From contig JAYGEX010000019.1 of assembly GCA_046582185.1 (NCBI GenBank), positions 248,001-312,000 of the forward strand: DNA of 64,000 bases, read 5' to 3'. Positions 25,693 through 33,997 of the stretch are shown here, piece by piece. The first letter of the stretch is position 1. The number at the start of each line of letters is the position of its first letter. The notes below the pieces were generated by a model. The model saw only the letters and a list, made by a program, of their open reading frames with translations, did not search any database and was not told where the DNA came from. Origin of the DNA: GCA-002726655 sp046582185 (GTDB lineage Bacteria; Pseudomonadota; Gammaproteobacteria; Pseudomonadales; Azotimanducaceae). The position numbers and the translations under genes are program-made.

Positions 25693-26913
25693 ATGAACAA
25701 ACCTACTACCTATTTCCCACATGGTGTCTTCACTGGTAAAGGGGAGCTGGTGCCTCGGGTATTTGTATCGCCTGGACGATATATTCAGGGTAATGGTGTG
25801 ATGGATCATATTGGGCGATATATGTCTTTGCTCAAGGCTGGTCGTGTCGGTGTTCTTATTTCAAAACGCGGCCAGCAGGCAGACGGTGTTCGAGTGATAG
25901 ATAGCTTGAAGAATGCAGGAATTGATCCCATCGTCAGTACATTTATGGGTGAGTGTTCACTGCAAGAAGTTGATCTCCACGTTCAAAACCTTGAGGGCGA
26001 ATCTATCGATTGCCTGATGGCCGTTGGCGGCGGGAAATGTGTTGATGCTGGCAAATGCATCGCGTACCGTTTGGATATTCCGGTAGTTGTCGTTCCGACT
26101 TTAGCATCGAATGATGCGCCATGTTCTGCATTGTCTGTACTCTATACGCCAGAAGGTGTATCCACTGGCGCTGAATTCTTTCCTAACAATCCGGCGCTGG
26201 TGGTGGTTGATACAGGCGTTGTTGCGGGCGCCTCGGAGCGATATCTGGTTGCAGGTATGGGGGACGCCATGGCAACATGGTATGAGGCAAGAGTCTGCAT
26301 GCAGAATCCAAAAGCGCGCACCACGGTAGGCGCTCGGCCGACACTTGCATCTTGCGCCATGGGCGAAATTTGTGCTCATACGCTTTTTGAACAAAGTGAG
26401 TCTGCCGCAAATGCGGTGGTAAGCAGCAATGTAAATGACGCATTAGAGAATGTGGTTGAAGCGAATACTTTATTGAGCGGCCTCGGCTTTGAAAGTGGCG
26501 GCCTGGCGGTGGCTCATGCCATTGCCCAGAGCTATACGACAATCCCTGACGTGCATGCGAATTACTTGCATGGCGAAATGGTCGCCATGGGAACGCTTAC
26601 TCAGTTGATGATGGAATCGAAGGTGGGAGGCAAGGGAGATGAAGCCACTGATGAGGCCAAGAAAGTCGCTGAATTCTTTTGCAAGGTTGGCTTGCCTATA
26701 CATCTTGGGCAATTGTCCTTGGGTCCGACTGATACAAGTGCACTGCATACAGTTGTTGAGGCTGCGATGGAATGGCCATCGACCCACAATATGCCGATGA
26801 CAGTGACGCCTGAACTGCTGTTGTCATCTATTCTTGAAGCTCATGAGCTTGGTGTGAAAGTGGCAGAGTCCAGTGGTGATAACGCCTACAGAAGGGTGCA
26901 GTCGGTAAGCTAG
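25693..26913 (+). CDS. Iron/zinc-containing alcohol dehydrogenase, glycerol-dehydrogenase-like
   Basis: The 406-residue group III alcohol dehydrogenase has the nucleotide-binding GGGKCVDAGKCIA, PTLASNDAPCSALSVLYT, and metal ligands in VAGMGDAMATWYEA (Asp), GLAVAHAIAQ (His) and YLHGEMVAMG (His). This ligand pattern and the PTLASNDAP loop are those of GldA. It probably interconverts a polyol and its ketone with NAD. An RBS GGAGCGGG precedes it. Co-orientation with the GMC pair suggests a shared polyol or alcohol substrate. Confidence 0.88.
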   Translation: MNKPTTYFPHGVFTGKGELVPRVFVSPGRYIQGNGVMDHIGRYMSLLKAGRVGVLISKRGQQADGVRVIDSLKNAGIDPIVSTFMGECSLQEVDLHVQNLEGESIDCLMAVGGGKCVDAGKCIAYRLDIPVVVVPTLASNDAPCSALSVLYTPEGVSTGAEFFPNNPALVVVDTGVVAGASERYLVAGMGDAMATWYEARVCMQNPKARTTVGARPTLASCAMGEICAHTLFEQSESAANAVVSSNVNDALENVVEANTLLSGLGFESGGLAVAHAIAQSYTTIPDVHANYLHGEMVAMGTLTQLMMESKVGGKGDEATDEAKKVAEFFCKVGLPIHLGQLSLGPTDTSALHTVVEAAMEWPSTHNMPMTVTPELLLSSILEAHELGVKVAESSGDNAYRRVQSVS

Positions 26914-26924
26914 GAAGCGAGCTG

Positions 26925-27308
26925 TTATTCCAACTGAAACATACACTGCAATGAGTGTTGAATATCCATGTGCCCCCCACGCCATTCGCATCTTGCCGTA
27001 TTCTCATCAATATCGACATCCAGGCAATCATCGGCGACCAGGCCTGCCTCAAACTTGGGGTAGAAAGACTGCGTAATCGTTTCATTCCTGCTGTTGGTGA
27101 AAGCTATTTTCTTGTCATCTTTATGAATGTGATCCTCCCCCTTGTGCAGTAAGCCGTGATGGAAACGGCACAAGGTTACAAGGTTTTGCATGCTGGTTTC
27201 ACCGCCGTCTGCCCAGTGCTTAACATGATGGCAGTCTGTGTAAATACGCTGGCAGCATCCAGGATAGTGACAATCGCCGTCTCTTAACCTTAGCGCGTGA
27301 GAATAAAT
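26925..27308 (-). pseudogene. Remnant of a DUF222/HNH endonuclease-like gene (C-terminal part)
   Basis: The frame encodes the C-terminal HNH domain only: ALRLRDGDCHYPGC, then TDCHHVKHWADGGETSMQNLVTLCRFHHGLLHKG. This is the typical end of the DUF222/13E12-like HNH family, whose full length is 400 or more residues. Everything upstream of ALRLRDG has been replaced by an IS3 transposase fragment, so no start codon or N-domain remains. Confidence 0.8.
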
Positions 27309-27418
27309 CAATTGTCACCGCTAGATACAGCCATCCCTGACTGGTCCAGATGTAAGTTATGTCTGAAACATATACGCGGTCAGGCTGATTTACCGTAAAT
27401 TCTCGCTGCATTAGATTA
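27309..27418 (-). mobile_element. IS3-family OrfB transposase fragment
   Basis: About 36 codons (LMQREFTVNQ, then PDRVYVSDITYIWTSQGWLY and LAVTIDLFSR) match the start of the DDE integrase core of IS3-family OrfB; the D of SDITYI is the first catalytic Asp. Both ends are cut: in-frame from a FecR-like fragment on one side, and out of frame into the HNH remnant on the other. No terminal inverted repeats were found. Confidence 0.8.
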
Positions 27419-27804
27419 GGTGTTCTGATGGTGGAGTGGTTTCGGCTCAGGGCCGCGAACTTGCCAATCAAGTCACTCTTATAAGAGAAACCTCCCGTGA
27501 ATACTGTAGCTGCGAAGCTGCCCGTCTTTGCAGATTCATTGAAACTGTAATCGTCGAGTGTTGCCCGACTGTTGCTGCCCAGATTAAAGCGTGTTCCGTC
27601 CAGCATTTTGGCACGAAGATAACCCCTGCCTTCTACAAAAAGTTCATCCCCCTCGTAGAGGAAAATCTTCACGCCCTTCTCTTTAACAAGCAGGATCTTC
27701 TCGTTGGTATCGTCGTCTATTCGATAGACCTTGCCACCAAAGAATCTGACTTCACCGATGGCTTCTTTCGCTGGCGCGCCTGTACCGCAGGTATAGCCTA
27801 GGGC
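27419..27804 (-). pseudogene. FecR-domain protein remnant
   Basis: The frame from ALGYTCGTGAPAKEAIGEVRF runs through LLVKEKGVKIFLYEGDELF, MLDGTRFNLGSNSRATLDDY and TGSFAATVFTGGFSYKSDLIGKF to STIRTP. This is the core of a FecR-like domain, which normally continues into a G-I-R-G segment. Two stop codons (TAG, TAA) lie immediately upstream, and the 3' part has been replaced by IS3 sequence at about 27418. It therefore has neither a start nor an end of its own. It sits 80 bp upstream of, and divergent from, the multiheme cytochrome gene. Confidence 0.75.
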
Positions 27805-27883
27805 TTACTATCTTATTGGGCTAATATCCTGCAATATGTTCCTGGATATCAGGACGGGAAATGGTCCTTTTGGGGGAAGGTAG

Positions 27884-29863
27884 ATGATCCAATTTTTACC
27901 AGCACTTCCGTGCTGTCTAATTCAAAAAGATGCAATTGGTGACGTCAAAGCAAGTTTATTGTTGCTGATTCTTGCCGCCCTTATTTTTCACTTTCCAGGC
28001 TCTTATGCCTCGTCCGCTGAAGGCTCCATACCCAATGCTGATAAGAGTCATGCGTCGATGTTTGCTCACGACGGGTTTCCGTCTGCGACCGAGTGCGGAG
28101 ATTGTCATCCCAAACAATACAAGCAATGGTCAGTTTCGCAGCACGCATATGCTCAGATGAGTCCTGTCTTTAATGCCATGCAGGCAACCATCATGAAATT
28201 TACAGCCGGTACCAACGGTGACTTCTGTATACGCTGCCACACCCCTGTTGGCATGAACCTTGAAGAAGATATCTTCATGAGCAATATTGATCGTCATCCC
28301 ACATCCAGAGAAGGTGTGACGTGCATTGTCTGTCACCGATTAAATCAAGCTTACGGTAAGCTCAGCGGGCGCCTGCATATAGAGGCAGGCCCGGTTACTT
28401 CCGCGATATATGGTCCGATTGGAGACTCAACGGAACTTGATAATGCCATTAGTAAAGGCGGACTAGTCGTTGATAATGAGAAGGCCGGGAGGAAAGTCCA
28501 CGGTGAGGTAGAGGGTTTCTTTCAGCTCAATACCTCCGGTTTCTGTGCAACTTGTCATGATGTGAATCTCGTTAATGGGTTCAGGTTGGAAGAAGCGTTC
28601 AGCGAATTCAAAAATAGTCCTGCGAATAAGAGAGGGTTAAATTGTCAGGACTGCCATATGGGTAAGGAGCCTGGTAAGGTGCTGGCGGAAAAATCTGATC
28701 CGGATTTTTACAAGAAAAATTATCATTTTGGGCCAGCGGCAAAAGTTGGCAGCCTAAAAACCAAAAATAGAAAGCTCACCAACCACATGTTCGTTGGACC
28801 CGATTATTCTGTGCTTTCCCCTGCATTGTTTCCGCTGGATATCAGGGCGATCAAGGAAGAACATGAAAAGGATGATGTTCGGGCGAGAGGCATGGCGACC
28901 ATCCGTGAATGGCTCATTTTTGATTGGAAAGCAGGTTGGGGATTGGATGACTTTGAAGACGAAGTTGACGATGATTTTGAATTCCCTGAACGATGGGAAT
29001 CTATAGATGATCGATATGACGCACGAGAAATAATTACCGACAATTTGCATCTTCTGAAAGAGATAGAAATTGAAAGGCTGAAGTTATTGCAAAACGGTTA
29101 CCTTATCGGTGAGGTTAACGTGGATAAAGCAAGTGCCAAGGGCATAAAATTTTCAGTCCAGGTTAAGAGCGGCACTGATGGCCACAATGTACCCACTGGA
29201 TTTGATGCCGAAAGATTAGTCTGGTTGTATGTCTCCGTTACGGATTCAACAGGCAAAGTAATTAAGACCTCAGGAGACCTCGATCCCAATGGTGATCTAA
29301 GAGATCTACATTCGCTATACGTCCATAACCACGAGTTACCCCTTGATAAGGAACTGTTCAGTCTTCAATCAAAGTTTTTGACGCGCAATATCGTTGGCGG
29401 TGAACGGGAACAAGTCTTGCCTGTTAACTATTCGGCGAGCCCGCTCATATTTCTACGACCTTCAAGAAACGCCACAGTATTGTTAGGTAGGCCAAATGGA
29501 GCTAGAAAACACAAAGTTGGCATCGAGCCTAATGGCGAACGCTGGGCGACATACACTGTTACAAGCGAGCAACTAGCAACCGGGACGCCACCATTCAAAG
29601 CGCTTGTACAACTTAAGGCCGCCATGGTCCCGGTTAATTTGGTGGACATCATCAAGGGTGTTGGTTTTGACTACAACATGAGTGCGCGAGATGTAGCAAA
29701 TGTATTGTCCCTCGGACATGTGGATGAAGACGGCGAGGTGATCATCTGGAATGAAGATTCTGATGACCCTGTGGATAACCAGGTGGCGGGTCATCAAATT
29801 ATATGGGAACGACAGGTTGAACTTTCTTTGGACGGTCGGGCTTTGGGCGGCCAGGGTAAATGA
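27884..29863 (+). CDS. Periplasmic pentaheme cytochrome c (cytochrome c554-like)
   Basis: The 659-residue protein has a hydrophobic export signal (residues 22-40) and five CXXCH heme sites at 71, 115, 147, 221 and 254. The first region (ATECGDCHPKQYKQW, then HAYAQMSP) is the cytochrome c554-type module. The heme part is confined to residues 60-260. The rest (about 280-659) is heme-free, rich in Asp and Glu around 350-370, and contains a beta-type stretch (VQVKSGTDGHNVPTGFDAERLVWL) common in such cytochromes. It opens the seven-gene redox cluster, with its TGA overlapping the barrel gene's ATG. It may carry electrons in the periplasm or be a terminal reductase or oxidase; the substrate is unknown. 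Confidence 0.85.
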   Translation: MIQFLPALPCCLIQKDAIGDVKASLLLLILAALIFHFPGSYASSAEGSIPNADKSHASMFAHDGFPSATECGDCHPKQYKQWSVSQHAYAQMSPVFNAMQATIMKFTAGTNGDFCIRCHTPVGMNLEEDIFMSNIDRHPTSREGVTCIVCHRLNQAYGKLSGRLHIEAGPVTSAIYGPIGDSTELDNAISKGGLVVDNEKAGRKVHGEVEGFFQLNTSGFCATCHDVNLVNGFRLEEAFSEFKNSPANKRGLNCQDCHMGKEPGKVLAEKSDPDFYKKNYHFGPAAKVGSLKTKNRKLTNHMFVGPDYSVLSPALFPLDIRAIKEEHEKDDVRARGMATIREWLIFDWKAGWGLDDFEDEVDDDFEFPERWESIDDRYDAREIITDNLHLLKEIEIERLKLLQNGYLIGEVNVDKASAKGIKFSVQVKSGTDGHNVPTGFDAERLVWLYVSVTDSTGKVIKTSGDLDPNGDLRDLHSLYVHNHELPLDKELFSLQSKFLTRNIVGGEREQVLPVNYSASPLIFLRPSRNATVLLGRPNGARKHKVGIEPNGERWATYTVTSEQLATGTPPFKALVQLKAAMVPVNLVDIIKGVGFDYNMSARDVANVLSLGHVDEDGEVIIWNEDSDDPVDNQVAGHQIIWERQVELSLDGRALGGQGK

Positions 29864-31314
29864 AGGTTTCAAGGAGTGAGTCCTCATTCGCGAATGCTTA
29901 CAGCCGGTTCCGGCGAAATTTATTTTCACAGCTGATCCTCTTATCGATAGGTACACTTGTTCACATGCCTATCGTCTTAGCCAGCAGCAGTGTTGGTGCA
30001 GATGGTGAACGCACGAGTCGAATTTCCGATGAAGCGGTGACAGAATTGGATCTGGACGCCATGCCGAAGAGGCCAAAGCTCTTTATTGAATGGGGCCCTG
30101 ACTTTTTGGGTAACGGAAATATCCCCAGAGGTATTGAGTTGCCAACGGGTGCCATATGGCAGCCGACCCTAATAGTGTTTGGTACTTATCGTACGGCCCT
30201 GCAGGCATTTCATCGCGATGACGAAACTGCCTCGGAGTGGGCAAATCAAATGGACCTGTTCGCCAATTTACAACTCTCTGGTAGCGAACGCTTTCTGCTC
30301 GGCATCAGGCCTATGCAAGAGGATGGTCGTTTTACTTCTTATCAGTTTGGGCCGGACAATGGCTTTGATGATGACACAGGCTGGAATGATGAAACCAATG
30401 TTGAGATAACAACCTTCTTCTTTGAAGGTGATTTTGGGGAAATATTTCCGAATCTGGATCGAGAAGATAGAAAACATCTTGATATTGGCTTTTCAGTGGG
30501 TAGGCAGCCGCTGAATTATCAGGCAGGGATGTTAATTAATGACAGCATCGATGCACTTGGGGTGACCAGAAATACATTATTACCTAAAGGTACTTCAGAT
30601 TTACAACTGACCTTTCTGTTTGGTTGGAATGATATCCATCGAGGCGACAATATTGAGAAGAGCAATCAGAAACTGTACGGCTTCTTTATGGCAATGGACA
30701 GACATAGGACGACGATAAATGTAGACCTTGTCTATGTTGACGACAGAAATGGTGATGATGATGGTTTCTTTTGGGGAGTGAGTGACATTCGAAGAATTGG
30801 CCATTTTAATTTGTCCAGCCGCATTCTGGGTTCTCATGCACTGGAAGAAGAATCACTGGCAGTGGGCGACGGATACTTATTGTTTGCCGAACTTTCCTGG
30901 ACGCCTGCCTGGACTGATGACAATGTTTACATCAATGCATTTCTTGGCATTGATGATTTCACATCCGCAGCCCGGGATCCTTCTACCGGAGGGCCGCTTG
31001 GCCGTACGGGCATTCTCTTTCAAGCCATCGGCATGGGAAGATATGGAGCACCACTGGGGAATCAGGCGACAGAGTCTGTGGGTGGTGCAATCGGTTATCA
31101 ATGGTTTATAAACCCCATCAAGAATCAATTCATCTTTGAGTTTGGCGCCAGGCAAGGAACAGAGTCTGATGGACTGAGGTCGGTTGCCGGCGGCATGCGA
31201 TATCGGCATGTGTTAGGTCAACACACCGTGTTCCAGTTCGATCTATTTGGGACAATCAATGAATCAAGGGACGATGATTTTGGCGCGCGACTTGAATTTA
31301 GATTTGAATTTTAG
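29860..31314 (+). CDS. Outer-membrane beta-barrel protein
   Basis: The 484-residue protein has a signal peptide (QLILLSIGTLVHMPIVLASS), a long alternation of amphipathic strands with Gly, aromatic residues and Asp/Asn turns, and ends FRFEF with a C-terminal Phe, as outer-membrane barrels do. A periplasmic segment of about 50 residues precedes the barrel. No named porin family can be assigned by eye. The ATGA overlap with the pentaheme gene indicates coupled translation. A porin plus a multiheme cytochrome recalls porin-cytochrome conduits, but it is much smaller than MtrB-type barrels. Confidence 0.75.
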   Translation: MKVSRSESSFANAYSRFRRNLFSQLILLSIGTLVHMPIVLASSSVGADGERTSRISDEAVTELDLDAMPKRPKLFIEWGPDFLGNGNIPRGIELPTGAIWQPTLIVFGTYRTALQAFHRDDETASEWANQMDLFANLQLSGSERFLLGIRPMQEDGRFTSYQFGPDNGFDDDTGWNDETNVEITTFFFEGDFGEIFPNLDREDRKHLDIGFSVGRQPLNYQAGMLINDSIDALGVTRNTLLPKGTSDLQLTFLFGWNDIHRGDNIEKSNQKLYGFFMAMDRHRTTINVDLVYVDDRNGDDDGFFWGVSDIRRIGHFNLSSRILGSHALEEESLAVGDGYLLFAELSWTPAWTDDNVYINAFLGIDDFTSAARDPSTGGPLGRTGILFQAIGMGRYGAPLGNQATESVGGAIGYQWFINPIKNQFIFEFGARQGTESDGLRSVAGGMRYRHVLGQHTVFQFDLFGTINESRDDDFGARLEFRFEF

Positions 31315-31363
31315 GTAGGCTTCAAATGCGGCAATATAGGCAAGCGATACGGGTTGGTTGAGT

Positions 31364-32641
31364 ATGATGGTAATAATTTCGGATAATCTGTGGATGGGTG
31401 GAGTGGCGATTGTGCTGCTGGTCGCGACTTATTTAAGCCTGACGATAATGGCTGCCATGCGCCGCATGACCAACGAGAGGCGAATCCGTGGACAGCAGGC
31501 TGAAGAACTTGCAGTCAAGATAAAAGGGGCTCGCAAGCAGCAGGAAATTCAATCCGAAAAATCACTTTCCTGGTCTGGAACTCGAAAATTTGTCGTTAGC
31601 AAGAAGGAGTCAGAGAGTCTTGACGAGCAAATATCCTCCTTCTATTTACAAGCTCACGATGAGAAACCCATTCCATCATTTGATCCCGGTCAGTTTCTCA
31701 CATTTGAACTTAAGATCCCGGGTGATAGTAATCTGGTTAAGCGCTGTTACTCTCTTTCGGATGCGCCCAGAGATGGTGTCTATCGTGTTTCGATAAAGAA
31801 AGTACCGGCGCCTAGAGACAATCCTGATGTGCCGGCGGGAGTATCCTCCAACTTCTTTCACGACGCTGTTTCAGAAGGCGACATCCTGGATGTCAGGGCG
31901 CCCTCGGGCAAATTCTTTCTCGACATGGCAAGCGATCGCCCCATAGTGCTCATTGGTGGCGGCGTTGGTTTGACACCAGTCATGAGCATGCTAAATGCAG
32001 TAATTGCTGCTGGAGGAGACCGGGAGGTCTGGTTCTTTTATGGCGTTCGAAACAGCGCAGAACATGCTATGAAGGCGCACTTGAAACAGGTTGCTCGCGA
32101 TACCGTAAACATTCGCATGCATGTATGTTATAGCGCCCCGGGCGATGGTGACCAGGAGGGAGAGGACTATGATCACCATTCCAGAGTCGGTGTTGAATTA
32201 TTAAAGAAAGTACTACCGTCGAATAACTACCAATTTTTGATGTGTGGCCCACCGCCGATGATGGCGTCGCTGGTATCTGATTTGGATGATTGGGGTGTGC
32301 CCAAACAGGATGTCCTTCGCGAGAGCTTTGGACCTGCATCTGGACGAAAGGCGCCTGTTCCGAAAGTTAATCCTGATGCCGAAGGGCCAGAGGTCGTGTT
32401 CAAGCGATCTAATAAAACGGTTAATTGGGATCCCGCCTTCGACAGCCTCGTCAAATTTGCTGAAGCCAATGGCTGTGATATTCCCTATGCTTGTCTCGCC
32501 GGAAATTGCGGCACATGCCTAACGACAATTATGAAGGGTGAAGTTGATTATCAGGACAATAAGCCGGACTTTGAAGCCGAGGAAGGGACTTGCCTGGCGT
32601 GTTCCTGTGTGCCGAAAGGTGCTGTTGAACTTGATGCATGA
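31364..32641 (+). CDS. Membrane-anchored FAD/NAD(P)H reductase with C-terminal 2Fe-2S ferredoxin domain
   Basis: The 425-residue protein has one N-terminal membrane helix (residues about 9-30) followed by a basic MRRMTNERRIR, placing the rest in the cytosol. An FNR-type flavin domain (RCYSLSDAPRDGVYRVSIKK; R-x-Y-S at 127) and an NAD(P) domain (IVLIGGGVGLTPVMSML, FLMCGPPPMM) follow. A plant-type ferredoxin domain ends it, with CLAGNCGTC at 377-385 and a CLACSC in which one Cys completes the 2Fe-2S cluster. It is organised like the reductase parts of oxygenases and NqrF. The ATG at 31364 is preferred over a TTG two codons upstream. It is the likely electron entry or exit point to the cytosolic pyridine-nucleotide pool. 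Confidence 0.88.
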   Translation: MMVIISDNLWMGGVAIVLLVATYLSLTIMAAMRRMTNERRIRGQQAEELAVKIKGARKQQEIQSEKSLSWSGTRKFVVSKKESESLDEQISSFYLQAHDEKPIPSFDPGQFLTFELKIPGDSNLVKRCYSLSDAPRDGVYRVSIKKVPAPRDNPDVPAGVSSNFFHDAVSEGDILDVRAPSGKFFLDMASDRPIVLIGGGVGLTPVMSMLNAVIAAGGDREVWFFYGVRNSAEHAMKAHLKQVARDTVNIRMHVCYSAPGDGDQEGEDYDHHSRVGVELLKKVLPSNNYQFLMCGPPPMMASLVSDLDDWGVPKQDVLRESFGPASGRKAPVPKVNPDAEGPEVVFKRSNKTVNWDPAFDSLVKFAEANGCDIPYACLAGNCGTCLTTIMKGEVDYQDNKPDFEAEEGTCLACSCVPKGAVELDA

Positions 32642-32810
32642 TCATAATATACAATACATTGGATCAAGCAGGATATTGCAATTGAAACGGGTCAAGTGCA
32701 TGTTTCAAAGTGCGAAGTATGAACGTGTGAGGGACGATTGATTGATGCTCTATACTAAAATAAACAATAGAATGATTGGTTTAATGAACACAATAATGAG
32801 GAGATATCCG

Positions 32811-33953
32811 ATGCAACAGAAACTGAGCTCTGGCTGGAATACGCTAGCTAGTTTGAGATTCACGAGCGTCCGGAAACAACTATCTATCATGAAGTTGCTG
32901 TCATATGTGTTCTTCGTCACAACAGCCTTTTTGACCGCGTCAGCCCAGGCGGAAGTGATGAGTGGATGGTTGACGGAAGAGCAAGAAAAGGAAGTTGCCG
33001 CTCTAATTGTTGGCCCAACTAAAAATGACGACAACTGTTCCTCGTGTCATGCGCTGGAAACAGAAGCCTGGGAAAATACGCGCCATTTTGCAACCTTCAA
33101 AGACCGGCATCGCTCAGATCGCGCCAAGGAAATTCTGGCAAATATGGGCGAGAAGAGCATGAAGCGCTCGGATGATTGCCGCCAGTGCCACTACACATCA
33201 GAACTTAAGAATGAAAAGATAAGAGCATCGTTTGGCGTCTCTTGCGAGTCCTGTCATGGCGCCGCCAGAAACTGGCTCGCGGTTCATTCTAAAGGTGCAG
33301 GTGACATCAATGCATCAGATCTTAAGTGGGGAACCGGTAAGGATCAAGATCCCGCAAATCGTGCCAAACGGCTTGAAGCTGCGCAGGCTAAAGGCATGAT
33401 TCATTCCGAAATGATTTACGAGATAGCAAGAAATTGCTTTGCTTGCCATACGGTGCCAAATGAGAACATTGTCAACAAGGGTGCGCACAAAGCTGGCAGT
33501 GATTTCGACCTGCTTGCCTGGTCTCAGGGCGAAAATCTGCACAACTTTAGCAGTTCAGCCGGTGCACCGGATGCACCGACTAATAGACCAAGCTCTTCGC
33601 AGCAGAAACGAAGATTATATGTGACTGGACTGATGGTCGACCTTGAAACGTCACTTGCCAATATTAGTCAGGTTAAGGATAAAGGTGGCATTTACCATTT
33701 GGCGATGGTTAAGCGCTCTAATGATGTCCGGGCGAAACTTGATAAAGTTATGGCAGCCGTAACACTCAATGAATTAGGCGCTGCATTGAGTTCTGTGCCG
33801 GCCACGATTGAGGAATCCACCAGCATCGCTGGAGATTTACCGGCTAAACTCGGCGCTGCAACCAGGGCCTTCCTTGCGGCTCACGATGGCACTGATCTTG
33901 GCGCAATCGACGCGTTAATGACCACAGAATATAAAGGAACACCTTTCCAGTAG
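32811..33953 (+). CDS. Periplasmic tetraheme cytochrome c (c554 family)
   Basis: The 380-residue protein starts at ATG 32811, where GAGGAG lies 7 nt upstream. An alternative upstream ATG at 32742 lacks such a site. A hydrophobic export segment spans residues 28-47, ending ASAQA. Four CXXCH motifs fall at 76, 123, 145 and 209, in a c554-like arrangement (CSSCHALETEAW, CRQCHYTSEL, CESCHGAARNWL, CFACHTVPNE). A helical heme-free C-terminal half follows. It probably shuttles electrons in the periplasm between the membrane cytochromes of the cluster and other acceptors. Confidence 0.87.
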   Translation: MQQKLSSGWNTLASLRFTSVRKQLSIMKLLSYVFFVTTAFLTASAQAEVMSGWLTEEQEKEVAALIVGPTKNDDNCSSCHALETEAWENTRHFATFKDRHRSDRAKEILANMGEKSMKRSDDCRQCHYTSELKNEKIRASFGVSCESCHGAARNWLAVHSKGAGDINASDLKWGTGKDQDPANRAKRLEAAQAKGMIHSEMIYEIARNCFACHTVPNENIVNKGAHKAGSDFDLLAWSQGENLHNFSSSAGAPDAPTNRPSSSQQKRRLYVTGLMVDLETSLANISQVKDKGGIYHLAMVKRSNDVRAKLDKVMAAVTLNELGAALSSVPATIEESTSIAGDLPAKLGAATRAFLAAHDGTDLGAIDALMTTEYKGTPFQ

Positions 33954-33997
33954 CGCCTTACCAGTAGAACAGTGATGGTAGTTTTGAGGTAGATCCA

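Noticed and set aside
27884..29863. Octaheme hydroxylamine oxidoreductase or nitrite reductase
   Set aside because: Only five CXXCH motifs are present and there is no CXXCK site or Tyr crosslink pattern.
29860..31314. A named MtrB-type or OprP-type porin
   Set aside because: It is too short for MtrB and lacks the blocks seen in the OprP-like pseudogene at 44-45.6 kb, so only a generic barrel is called.
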